Shown piece by piece: positions 45,425 to 55,977 of a DNA stretch of 64,000 nt. Under the pieces are notes generated by a model. It made no database searches. It was not told where the DNA came from and saw nothing but the letters and a program-made list of their open reading frames with translations. Positions within the stretch are counted from its first letter, which is position 1, and every line of letters begins with the position of its first letter. Source of the DNA: Maratus speciosus (lineage: Eukaryota > Arthropoda > Arachnida > Araneae > Salticidae); NCBI GenBank assembly GCA_963932465.1, contig OZ010795.1, forward strand, positions 517,767,451 to 517,831,450, written 5' to 3'. Position numbers and translations under genes: made by a program.

Positions 45425-45816
45425 ACCGGGAGCCGGCAGCACAGAGAATCACCTCATCGAGTTCACGGATGAAATTCTAGGATTAGTTAAATGTTGATTC
45501 GCATATTAAAAGGCAATCGGTTTGCCAAGTCATACCTTGGTGGAAAACACCTGAAAACCCGATTTTAGCAGCTGACTCGTAGGTTTACCACTGTGCTTTC
45601 CTGCTCCCAGTCCTCCATGTTTTCATACCTTTTGATGCAGAAAAACACAATGGTAAACCTACGAGTCAGTCGCTAAACTCGGGTTTTCAGGTGTTTTCCA
45701 CCAAGATAAGACTTGGCAGACCGATTGCGTTTTAATATGGGAATCAAGATTTAACTAATCCTAGTATTTCATCCGTGAACTCGATGAGGTGATTGTCTGT
45801 TCTGCCGGCTCCCGGT
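45425..45816. repeat. Long hairpin, ~180-bp arms, 32-bp loop
   Basis: ACCGGGAGCCGGCAG at the left faces CTGCCGGCTCCCGGT at the right. The inner arms TAAACCTACGAGTCAG and CTGACTCGTAGGTTTA match. The loop is about 45605-45636. Some mismatches are scattered. No coding sequence. Confidence 0.9.
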
Positions 45817-45875
45817 CTATTAGTAAAATGAATCAAACACTTAAGATAAAAATCAAAGTTGGTGTAATTGAAGTA

Positions 45876-46079
45876 CCGTATATAATCGCGTATAAGTCGA
45901 CCCCTAAATTCGTGAAAAAAATATGTTGCATGCTAGTATTTTCTTGTAGCCATCTTCAGCTTATTTAATATCACAAATTCAGCATTTAGATAAGACGAAG
46001 ATAACTTTAAAAAAATACTGGTACTCAGTCTGTAATCTCCTCCTGAATTTGGGGTCGACTTATGCGCGAATATATAGGG
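45876..46079. mobile_element. TA-flanked MITE (CGCGTATAAGTCGACCCC ends)
   Basis: CCGTATATAATCGCGTATAA at the left is mirrored by TTATGCGCGAATATATAGGG. TA flanks both ends (45874-45875 and 46080-46081). It contains AAGTCGACCCC and GGGGTCGACTT. The 65-codon frame at 45933-46130 is not a gene. Confidence 0.75.
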
Positions 46080-46129
46080 TAATAACACTGAAATATTAAC
46101 ATGTGTAACAACTTTTTGAAATATTAACA

Positions 46130-47427
46130 TCTCTCTATTCTAAAAAAAAGTAACTACCGCTGTCACCGCCGCCGCCGCCGCCGGTTTTGATTTTTTTGTG
46201 ACCGGAGGCCTTTCTTCGTTAATATTAACAAAAATAATGCATACAAAAATATGAAAATCGGTGGTTTTATACAGAAATGTTTGATAAACACGCTGATGCA
46301 GACAGTTTTCAAATCGAAGAATTATTTTAAGAGATATTTAATGCTAAAGTTGGACAAAATCGTTCCACTAAAAAAGTTTTATAGCAGCAAAAACTATACA
46401 CGTCTGTGTAATCATTTTTAGATCATTTTATGCGTTAGAATTTGCCGGAGTGCAGATTGCATTAATTTTTTTATTTTGACTCATTTTTCGAGGTTTTATT
46501 TCTATTTTAAATTCAAATTTTCAGCATTTCTAGAGATATTTTTTACAGATTTCAGAAAATTGTACTAATTTAAACAGTTGCCAACTGTATAAAAAGCGCA
46601 AGCAATAATGTTTGCTTCAAATTAAAAATTTATTTACACGCGACTATTATAAACAGGAAAAAAACTTTCAAATTAGAATTAAATAATTACGTATAAAAAG
46701 CAGGAACTTATTAAAAATTACGTCATAAAAAGTATACACGTGAATTTTAAAAGAGAAAGGATATTGTAAAATAATAAATTCATTAACATGCGTTAGAAGT
46801 CTTGGGAGAAATTACGTCATATTTACGTCTCATTATAGTTATTACATAAAATGAACACAAAATAATATTGCAAAAAAGTTTAAATTTAGAAATTGCGCTA
46901 GACATTTATTTGATATTTTGAGAATTAATTTAAAATGTCTCATTTAAAAGAACTTTCTTTTCGCTTTGTTAAAAAACACCAGGAGACAAAGACTCTCTTT
47001 ACTTAATTCCTTTTATATTAGCTTATTTTGAAATGTTGTTACACGTGTATACGTCATCAAGTTATTTTTATTTCGACGTTTTATTTATGTTTTTATTAAT
47101 GTTGTACGAATTTATTTGTTCTTTCGTTATTTAAAATAAAAATTATATCAATTTGTATAATTTGGCGATTGGTTTGGCGATTTACATAATTTGGCGAAAT
47201 TGGTCGACAGGATAATCAAGTAGTACCGCAGCGGATTTGGCGTTAAAATTCCCCAATCAAAGATAAATGAATAGAAATCCGTTTATAGGGAGATCGCCAC
47301 TGTTTTTTAAATTATAATTCTATCTTTCGAAATCTTTTTAAAGCCGATCAAATTAGCGTGCATTTAGAGTCTGCGGTGTCTGGACGGGGGTTGGCGAGCG
47401 TAGCTCGTAGGGGGCCGAGCCCCCTAG
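46130..47427 (+). mobile_element. Non-autonomous Helitron, complete reference copy
   Basis: It begins A|TCTCTCTATTCTAAAA (A at 46129) and ends GGGGGCCGAGCCCCCTAG|T (T at 47428). The hairpin GGGGGC/GCCCCC abuts CTAG. Upstream are CCG triplets (46166-46183). The interior contains the TCGAC-palindrome module (46998-47230). Across 1,298 bp there is no Rep or helicase. This copy shows how the pieces at 10889, 11311, 13797, 25580 and 26503 fit together. Confidence 0.9.
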
Positions 47428-48321
47428 TGCTTGAAAAAGAAGAAAGATTCGGGATTGGCATATCCGAGTAGTTAATTTTACGGAAAGTTTTGCAATGAGG
47501 GAGATATTGTATATTGAGATTATATTTTCGAAGAAACCAGGAAAATATTGTAAAGTGGATATCTTGGAATTTTGTACATTGAAGTTACTTTATTTATTAC
47601 TTTTAGCAAGTAATTAACTTAGTTTGATATTTCCATTTTGTAAAAAGTTCTTGTTTAATCATTATTGTTAAATCTAAAACATTCAAACGCTTGGAAAATG
47701 TGCGACAATGTTAAATGCTAGCTGAAATTTTGTTATAGTATTTATGTTTCTATCTGATATTTGCGTTGTATGTGGATATCTTAATTCCTTATGTTATCAA
47801 GCTAAATTATATTGATAATAAAACTATACATACATTACTCACACATGCACTCAATCACTGACCCGTACGCACACACACGTACACTCATTAAAAAAATTCG
47901 TAGAAATAACAATATTCTAATGGCTCTATAAATACTCAAATATTCTACTAATTTAGGAATTTTCCCTTAAACCACTAGCTAATTAACTTTTCCGAGTAAT
48001 TTGAAGCGCAAATTTTAATTTTGCATTTAATATTCACCTGATAATGCTTAATAACGTATTACACTAGAATTAGCAACATTAATTAACGATGAGTTCCAGA
48101 GATGAGAAAACTTCCAAACTTCTAAATAGTTTAATATTTATTCCAATTCATTTAGATTTTAATTAGTGAAATTATCCATTTTATTATATAGTCTTTGCAG
48201 ATTTTCTGTGTTATAAAACATATTGCTTCTTTAATTGAAAAAAATATGAATCTGAAAATTTCTGCTTTGTTAAAAATATTTTATTAAATATTATTGTTAT
48301 TTATAAATTGTTTAAATACTT
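47428..48321. repeat. Old interspersed family, copies 4 and 5
   Basis: 47590-47800 matches the family's tail (AATCTAAAACATTCAAACGCTTGG) and 47930-48321 its head and middle (CTTTTCCGAGTAATTTGAAG, TTCACCTGATAATGCTTAAT). The stretch before 47590 is unassigned. Confidence 0.6.
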
Positions 48322-48566
48322 GGTGGTGGGTTTTTTTTTTGTTTCGGCCGATTATCTGCGTGAGTGATATAGGTCGGGAGATGAGATTGCCTTCACTGGG
48401 AGTCTATCTAAAGGAATATAGTCCATATTTACTCAAGCTAAGCAAGGTCACAAGAAAAATACGGAAAACTATGAACGGGCAGAACGACGAGCTCAACTTA
48501 GGTTCATACCCAGCACATCCCGTCTACCAGTTTTGAGAAATGAACTTTTCGGCTACTGGTGGGGTT
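48322..48566 (-). mobile_element. SINE-like retro-insertion with A-rich tail (tentative)
   Basis: A GC-richer block interrupts copy 5 of the old family. On the minus strand it ends CGGCCGAAAC followed by an A tract. The flanking family sequence TTTAAATACTTGG occurs before it and TTGAATATACTTGG after it, like a worn ~13-bp target duplication. The plus-strand frame 48294-48536 is open but unrecognised. No A or B box was identified. Confidence 0.45.
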
Positions 48567-49115
48567 TGAATATACTTGGAAATTTTGCATTAATATTTAG
48601 TGACAGCTAGAATTTTATGGTATTTGAGTTAAAAATTACGTAATGCTAATAATGTTTTGACATAACACTTGATTCATCTGTGGATAGTTTAATATCTTAC
48701 TCAATCAAGTTAAATACAGCAGCACCAAGTTTTATCGCGCATGCTGTGATACACACACAAATAAAAGTGATTTTCGCGAAAGCCCGATATAACTAAAGTA
48801 ATAAAAAATATGAAAAGATATAACCTACAAATAGCGGTTTTATATTTGTTAATAAAGCATTAATTTACATGCAAATTCGAGAGAAATATATGACGTTTAA
48901 TCCCACATAATTACATACATTTTAACTTTTCCTAATTAATAAATATGTATAATACTTCTACTACATTTAACCTTTAATTATAATAGCTTTCATTTAAAAA
49001 CGAAAAGAAATATGAATTTCATTTCTTATTTTTATCATCGCTAATGTGGTTTCACTCCATTTATTTGACTTCTATTCGATTTTTCATTTCTTTAGCCTTA
49101 AATGTATAAAGTATA
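48567..49115. repeat. Old interspersed family remnant and unassigned DNA
   Basis: 48567-48760 resembles the family tail. 48760-49115 shows no recognisable content. Confidence 0.45.
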
Positions 49116-50287
49116 TCTATAATAATAAGGAAAGAAGTTTGTGTGTGCATTTGTGAGTGTGTCGACGGTATTCTGAAGAGACCGCTGCACGTAGAGCTAC
49201 AAAATGTGGGGAGAAGGTACGTCTATATAGGAAGTTTTGCACCTCGAAGCCCGATTTTTGATTTTTTGATTAGATTTTTTTAATTTATTTTTTTATGCGA
49301 TTTTTAGCGCTTTTTTAAGTTTCGAGGCGATTTTTCCACATTAGTGAAAAGAATACGGTTTCTTTCTTTTAACCCAATATAGTAAATTTTTTCTCTTTTC
49401 AAAAAAGTTCATTCGGAATTCGTACAGCGATTTTTGAATAATTTTTTATGCGATTATTGAACAGCATTTAATGCATCTCCATACCTATAAGGGGGGTTAC
49501 CGTAGGGGGGACCCAGTTGTGTCGCCAAATGCCGCCAAGTTTGCCGACAACTTCACGATATATCGCCAAATTTGGCAACCAAACTTAGTCGCCAAAAGTG
49601 ACGCCAACTTGGCGATATCTCTAATATTTCGCCAAAATCCCATAGACTTCCATTGTAAACCAATAGGGTTCACTTGCTTACAGAAAATCAACAAATTGAG
49701 ATATTTTAGTGCAACAAAAACTAATATTAACTTAAGGGATTATATTTAAGGAAGTCCAAGTAAATTAATTATGAATAAAAGTAACATGATACAATGCTTA
49801 GCATGATTTTCCAAACATAAATTTTAAGAGAGCTCACAAGTCAAAGGAATTAGATTTGAAACTTTTATCCAATTATAGTAAATTTTGACTTTCGTGATTT
49901 TTGAACTTTTTGTGATTTTTAATGCAATTTTTACGTTTCTTCGCGATCTGCTGCAATTTTTTGACATTCCGACATTCCATTTTTGACCTAATGTACATCC
50001 TGCTCTCATTTCAATAAAGTTTATTCGGATTTCGTATAGCAATTTTCGAATTTTTCTGAAATTTTGTATGTGATTTTTAGTGTATTTTAGCGATTTGCTA
50101 CCATTTTTCCACATTAGTGAAAGGAATCAACTTGCAATCTTCGAACACAATATATAACTTTTTTTCTCTTTTCGAAATTTTTGCAGCGATTTAAAATTTT
50201 TCGCGATATCTTATTGTGATTTTCAGAACTTTTCGCATTTCCTGCTGTTTTTTGACGTACCCGGGTAACGCCGGACAAGTTCGCTAG
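49116..50287 (+). mobile_element. Second non-autonomous Helitron family, complete ends
   Basis: It begins A|TCTATAATAATAAGGAAAG and ends CGGACAAGTTCGCTAG|T, preceded by a CCGGGTAACGCCGG segment that could form a hairpin. It contains a reverse TTGGCG module (49495-49750). It has a different sequence from the 46130 family. No Rep/helicase frame. Confidence 0.75.
49495..49750 (-). repeat. TTGGCG module with open frame, reverse copy
   Basis: Read on the minus strand it matches 12432-12670, including the flank TAATATTAGTTTTTGTTGCA and the frame beginning Met-Leu-Ile-Phe. The two 62-65-codon frames agree at about three quarters of positions, about what neutral drift of a shared repeat would leave. 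Confidence 0.7.
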
Positions 50288-50359
50288 TAAATAAATAAAC
50301 AAAGAGTAACTATGTTTCGTTTGCAATTAACGTACACAGTCGTTATGAGATTCTTTTAA

Positions 50360-50560
50360 ACCGTTCGGGACCATGGGTGCATATATGGACCCTCAAAAAG
50401 AACATACAAAATTTGTCTTAGTCACCAGTAAAAAAGAAAAGTGACATTTAGTTTCTTTAATCAGAGAATTTTCGTGATTGTTTAAGTAAAGGTAACTTTT
50501 GTAAAAAAAAGTGGTACCAATCGAATAAAATCTGTGTAAAAGCCGCCAGTCCCGAAGGGG
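50360..50560. mobile_element. TTAA-flanked MITE (ACCGTTCGGGAC ends)
   Basis: TTAA at 50356-50359 and 50561-50564. The ends CCGTTCGGGAC and GTCCCGAAGGGG are mirror images with small differences. No coding sequence. Confidence 0.75.
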
Positions 50561-50710
50561 TTAAGATGCTAAAGATGCACTAATTCGCATATAAACAGTT
50601 AATTATAAGATTTAACAAACTCTCAAATAATATAATGCTTAAAGTATTCATAATGGAAAACAGAACCAAGCAGTTAGAGGTAACAGTAAATCATTATTTT
50701 AAATGTAATT

Positions 50711-51226
50711 CAAATTTCAAATTAATTGCTTCAAAGTCGCAAAAGCCAACCTAGTGAAAAAGATTCCATGCCGGGACTCGAAGCCGCGCCATCAGTATAG
50801 CGCACTGACATTCAACCGACTAAACCACATGGGAACGATACCCATTCTGGAACTTCTCACTATTACAGGTTGGCAAGGTTACAAACGCAACACAAGATGG
50901 AATATTTTTCCGTGAGCCACTGACATGGGGAAAACACGAAACTTAATTAAATCCAGCATCGACTGAAACTATATTAATCGATGCTGGATTTAATTAAGTT
51001 TCGTGTTTGCCCCATGTTGGTAGCTCACGGAAAAATATTCCATCTTGTGCCCGTTTGTAGCCTTACCAACCTCTAATAGTGAGAAGTTCCATGCTGGGTA
51101 TCGTTCCATTTGGTTTAGTCGGTAGAATGTCAGTGCGCTCTACTGATGGCTGGTTTCGAGTCCCGGCATGGAATCTTTTTCACTAGATTGGCTTTTGCGT
51201 CTGTTAAGTAATTAATTTGAAATTTG
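50711..51226. repeat. Long hairpin whose arms each carry a tRNA-like sequence
   Basis: The arms 50711-50962 and 50978-51226 are inverted copies around a 15-bp loop. Each arm contains GGTTTAGTCGGT (A-box side) and a B box, GGTTTCGAGTCCC or GGCTTCGAGTCCC, with TCAGT/ACTGA as a 5-bp anticodon stem. After the tRNA-like part comes ATCTTTTTCACT. It therefore looks like two tRNA-derived elements in head-to-head arrangement, or one fold-back element built from them. Confidence 0.8.
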
Positions 51227-51614
51227 ATTTTCATTTGAAATATTGTATGCAAGACGAATGTTTCTCTCTGGAAAAATTTCTAAGTATTATAAGTAAATCA
51301 TTTAAAAAATAAATAAAAAGTAACCATAAAGATTCCTTATGCTCAATGGCAGACATTATCCATCTGATAAAAACAACTGAATCCTTTCAGATAGTTTAGT
51401 TTACGGGTTCCATTGTTAGCTATCCTAACGTACTGTTTGGCATCTTGGATTTCATGTATTGCAGCCTGCTTGGACTTTGAAAATCTCTAGATATCAAAGA
51501 CTAATTGATTTTCCGGATAGTTCACATGATTTGGCAGAGTATACTAACTGTATCCTCCAAACTTAAGCGGCGGGTGGTCAGTGAATCATTTGGATTTTTT
51601 AAATCAGTTACTTA
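51227..51614. other. Unassigned DNA
   Basis: No gene or repeat structure recognised. Confidence 0.4.
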
Positions 51615-52024
51615 CAATGTAAAAAAAAAAAAAAAAAAAATCTGTAAAGTTACTGAAGTTTTTCTAGGAAACTGGGATTCCTAGAACTTTTTATGTAACG
51701 GCAACAACAAAAATTCATGTAACAGACACACTTTTGCGCCGAAAATCAAAAATCTGTAAGGTTACTAAGAATTTTTTAGGAAACTGGGATGCCTAGAACT
51801 TTTCATGTAGCTGCAACCAGTGTTACAGATAAAATTTCAGTAAGATTACTGTAACTTTAGCAGATTCGTTTGTAAAGTTGCAGATTTCTGTAGCTTTACA
51901 AAAACTAGTTTTGTAGATTTGCAGCTTTTTTTGTACCGTTACAGATGAAAGTTTAGTAAGCATGTAACTTTGCATCTGTAGAACTACAGTTTTTTTTTTT
52001 TTTTTTTTTTTTTTTCTTACAGTG
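51615..52024. mobile_element. TA-flanked MITE with poly-A/poly-T ends and internal duplication
   Basis: CAATGTAAAAAAA at the left and TTTTTTTCTTACAGTG at the right, with TA outside both. Inside, a ~127-bp unit (AATCTGTAA.GTTACT, GGAAACTGGGATTCCTAGAA) is tandemly duplicated at about 51640 and 51767. Confidence 0.65.
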
Positions 52025-52457
52025 TACTGGATATCTAATTGCATATATTAACTTCTTGGTTCGACTGTCCCCAAGTGCCATGGGCTAATTATGTATAGCT
52101 TGATGTTATGATATTTTCGTATTTTCCTTATTTATGTCAACAAACCTGGCGAAACCTTATGTCAAATAAGCAATCTTTTCTCCTTTATAATGGCTGATTC
52201 CCTAACTAAACGTTTCAACAATCCATGAAAAACTATTCAAAATCAAGGATATGAAATGAACCTTTTTCAACACAATAGCAACGATCACGTAATTTATAAT
52301 TCTTCTCCATAGATGAGGCAAAATACTAATGATTCAAAAGTGTGTTCCAACCGATGTGGAATACGGTATTCCGATGGTTAATATAGTTTATTAAATTGAG
52401 AATTTCGATGAACGCTTTTCTAGAAAACCTAAATAAATATTATTAAAAGTAAATATA
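52025..52457. other. Unassigned AT-rich DNA
   Basis: No gene recognised. Confidence 0.4.
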
Positions 52458-53184
52458 ATAAAATAATCTTTTCAAAAAAAAAAATATTAACCGACTTAAA
52501 AAAAAAAGCACTAAAAAGAATTAAATAATTCTTTAAACTTCTCCAATGACGAAATGTTATCCATTAACTGCACATCGGACATCATGTATCGGCATAAAAA
52601 CGTTAAATTCAATATATAGAATTTAATATCTACCAAACATGGATTTTCTAGAGAATATTTTTTACAAAAGATTAATTTACATATTTATGATTTAATTTAC
52701 GAATATATACATATAAAAAGTAATCAATTATTTTTTGAAGTTGGTGCCAACCTATCTTAAATATAGTAAAATTGTGAATATATTGTAGCTATTACCATGA
52801 ATAAAGTGATGATGGAAAATATGATACAAAATTTAAAAAATGCTCTATTTCTTCAGCAAATTATTTGTTTAATCATTATCGATTGTGAATGTTTGGCACC
52901 AACTTCAAAAAGTAATTGATTACTTTTTATATGTATATATTCGTAAATTAAATCATAAATATGTAAATTAATCTTTTGTAAAAAATATTCTCTTGAAAAT
53001 CCATGTTTGGTAGATATTAAATTCTATATATTGAATTAAACTTTTTTATGCCGATACATGATGTCCGATGTGCAGTTAATGGATAATGTTTCGTCATTAG
53101 AGAAGTTTAAAGAATTATTTAATTCTTTTTAGTGCTTTTTTTGAAGTCGGTTAATATTTTTTCTTTTTGGAAAGATTATTTTAT
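52458..53184. mobile_element. Fold-back element, ~290-bp arms, 140-bp spacer
   Basis: The arms 52458-52751 and about 52892-53184 are inverted copies (GTTATCCATTAACTGCACAT against ATGTGCAGTTAATGGATAA; AAGTTGGTGCCAA against TTGGCACCAACTT). Only scattered mismatches are seen. The spacer is AT-rich. There is no coding sequence. Confidence 0.9.
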
Positions 53185-53509
53185 TTCCGACTTTTTAGTT
53201 ATTCATACCATAACACATAATTATCCGGATTTCAATATCTGCTGAATAAGTAAATTATTTGTCAAATAAATTATAATTTAGAAAAATTATTTATTAAACA
53301 AATAGTTTTTAATAAATTCTTTATAATTTCATTAGAAGGATTGATTTTATTAGCATTGAATATTTATGATATTTTTTTAAACAAGTACATTGTATTCACA
53401 ACAGTCTACATTCATTTATTCTATTCATCGTTGTCCGGTCATCCAAGGCTGTCGGCTGGTGACTCCCCCAACATGGTTTATTAGTGAGAAATTGCAGACT
53501 CAGGCATCG
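53185..53509. other. Unassigned AT-rich DNA upstream of the tRNA-like gene
   Basis: No recognised element or promoter beyond the internal Pol III boxes of the next feature. Confidence 0.4.
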
Positions 53510-53580
53510 GCCGGAGTAGTTCAGTGGTTAGAGCAGCAGTCTTGTATACTGTGGTCCCGGGTTCGAATCCTGGCTCTGGC
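53510..53580 (+). tRNA. tRNA-Thr(UGU)-like gene, or tRNA-derived SINE head
   Basis: All four arms form: acceptor GCCGGAG/CTCTGGC (one G-U); D arm GTTC/GAGC with AGTGGTTA loop; anticodon stem GCAGT/ACTGT around the 7-base loop CTTGTAT, with U at 33 and anticodon UGU; T arm CCGGG/CCTGG with loop TTCGAAT. Length is 71 nt. A T6 tract (53584-53589) follows, suiting Pol III termination. The A box (TAGTTCAGTGG) and B box (GGTTCGAATCC) are intact. The downstream TTTTTTCACTCCAGTTGGA resembles the tail of SINE-like units at 53955-54840, so this may be the youngest SINE copy and not a functional tRNA. The frame 53390-53668 across it is spurious. Confidence 0.75.
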
Positions 53581-53954
53581 TAATTTTTTCACTCCAGTTG
53601 GATTTATTGTATGTATGTCTGTAAAATATTTATATATACCTTTAAGTACATTGTTGTTTATTAATTAAAGTAAAATATTGGGGAGGGGATATGAAAGCCT
53701 AAATGTGCTTTTCCCTTTATTTTTGAGAATCACTTCTTAAATATTAAGTGATAATATTAATTTTTATGGAATCCCTGTAATAAACTTAAATGGAGATAAT
53801 TGTCTTATTCCAATGTTATAGAAAAAAAGGAAATAATGGAGAAATCTCATTATGAAATCTTTGGTGCACCATTTTCTAACAAAAAGAATTTTTTTCTTAA
53901 ACTTTTGAATGGATTTTATTTATACAAACGCAATTTCAACCCGAATTACTAGTT
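53581..53954. other. SINE-like tail then unassigned DNA
   Basis: About 35 bp after the tRNA-like gene resemble the SINE tail. The rest has no recognisable content. Confidence 0.45.
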
Positions 53955-54840
53955 TCTATGTAGGTGGAGGTGAAAGTTGAGTAAATTTTCAAAACAGAGT
54001 GGAAAGTATCTAGGCCAGGATTGAAATATGGGGCCTTGGCTATACTCGTCAGTGCATTCGGATTGAAATCGTATTTGTATAATTAATTTACATAGAGCAA
54101 AGGAGTTTCCATGTGCAACGTGTTTTCATCGGTAAACTTCCGAAATTTGCAGATCTGATGATACCAAAAAGTGGGTTGTTTCAGGTTGAATATAAACTGG
54201 GTAGCTCATTGGCAGAGCACTGTCGTATATGGTCAAATTTCCATGTTTGAATCCTGACCTAGATAGTTTTCACTGAAATCTGGGACTTTTGCTATACTCA
54301 TCAGCGCATTCGGGTTGAAATCGTATTTGCACAATTAATTTACATACAGCAAAGGACTTTCCATGTGTAACGTTGTTTTCATCGGTAAACTTCCGTAGTT
54401 TGCAGATTTGATGATACCAGCAAGTGAGTTAATTGTGTCAGGCTGAATATAATCTGGATAGCTCACTTGAAGAGCACTAGCGCTTATGGCTAAAGTTCCA
54501 GGTTTTAATTCTGTCCTAGGAACTTTTCACTCTGATGGGAAAATTTATTCAACTTTGACCGCCACCCACATTGAATTTAATAATTTGGATTGAAATCGCA
54601 TTTATATAATTAATTTTCATGGTATCATGGAGCAGTTTCCATGTGTAACGTGTTTTCATCTGTAAGCTGCTGTAGCTCGCAGATCTGCTGATACCAACAA
54701 GGGAGTAAATTGTGTGGGTAGCGCATTGTTACAGCACTGCACAAGGTCGCAGGTTCGAATCCTTGCTTAGGATATTTTTCATTTACTTGGGAAAATTTAT
54801 TATGTTTTGACCTCCCCACCCCTACATAGAATCTATATGG
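53955..54840. repeat. tRNA-derived SINE cluster: three tandem units plus one reversed tail
   Basis: B-box-like TTCGAAT/TTTGAATCC words lie at about 54246, 54503 and 54754, spacing near 257 and 251 bp. Each follows a GTAGCGCATTG-like A-box region and is followed by a TTTTCACT...GGGAAAATTTATT...TTTGACC tail. The shared part upstream of each (TTTCCATGTGTAACGTGTTT, GCAGATCTGCTGATACC) makes the whole a tandem array. An inverted tail lies at 53955-54020. The last unit has the best B box (GGTTCGAATCC). Frame 54625-54843 (minus) is a shadow. Confidence 0.75.
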
Positions 54841-55690
54841 CATTTAAATTGTTCTGAAGACCCTAAAAGAGAAATGTTTTCCCGAGTGAAAATAACATCT
54901 TTTTAACAAGCAAAAATATAATTAAATTAATGAAATTGAATTTTTTTCTACAATTGCATCAAAATGTCGTCATTGTTACAAACTTTTGATTCAATCAACT
55001 CCGAAATGAGAGACCAAATCTTGAAAAATAGAAATGACTTTTTTTATGAAAGTTGCACTTTTTTCAAAAGATATTTCATTACAAAAAGTCAATTTCATTC
55101 AGTTAACTGCAAAGTTTTACTATAATTCCAAGAAAATCTTGTAATTCTCATAAGTTTAATTTAGTATACATTTTAAATTTGATTTCTTATATGTAATGGG
55201 AAATTTAAGAAAATTAATATTATTTTTCTCTTAATGCGCTGTTTTTTATTTATAAACTTTATAACATGTATACTGAAAATTTATAATCCGTTGAATTTTG
55301 ATAGATGGCCTAATATGTAGTTTTAAATTTATCATTCAGATCAGAATTACTTTAAAACTTTTATACCTTATCTAAGACAAGCAGGATGTTGTGATACAAT
55401 ATGTGTTAGTGAAGTAAAAGATAATTTCAAAGATCACAGAAATAATTTATGTGAAGAGAAAACTGCTTTAAACATCGAGCTGTATTTATTATTTATTAGT
55501 TTTAAACTCTTATCAAAACAAGGCCAAATTGTTAAAAATCCTAAATAAGTAAGTTGTTCAATATTTTATTATTAAAATTTATAATAAAAAAATGCAAATA
55601 TTTTTGTCCATTAATGAAAATTATCAAGTTATTCATAATGGCAGCAGATTTTTAGAAGACATATTTATTTTAATGTAGGTGATTGATTAT
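54841..55690. other. Unassigned AT-rich DNA
   Basis: No gene, array or inverted repeat recognised. Confidence 0.45.
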
Positions 55691-55890
55691 ACTGCGAGAA
55701 TCTCTGAGAGAAATCGAGTGTATATCTGATTCGCCAAAACTTATCGAATCATTTTGGAACTGCGTGTTTTGACAGTAATTTAGGTACTGATATATGACAT
55801 ACGAATTAATGAGGGGAATATTAGAGGAAGATCTGGTCGTCAAACGTGATATAAAGATTTAAATACTACATAAATAAGTATATGTATGCA
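55691..55890 (+). repeat. Interspersed repeat, copy shared with 63460-63640
   Basis: GAACTGCGTGTTTTGACAG, TACTGATATATGACATACGA and TTTAAATACTACATAAAT align in order with 63461-63600. Confidence 0.7.
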
Positions 55891-55977
55891 TCTGACAAAG
55901 AAGGATTGCCTTATAACTATGTTCAAAATATTTTGAATGAGATATTGATGGATCCACATATTGTACATATAGTCCAA

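Noticed and set aside
53390..53668. 92-codon frame across the tRNA-like gene
   Set aside because: The cloverleaf and Pol III signals explain the conserved part; the peptide shows no family.
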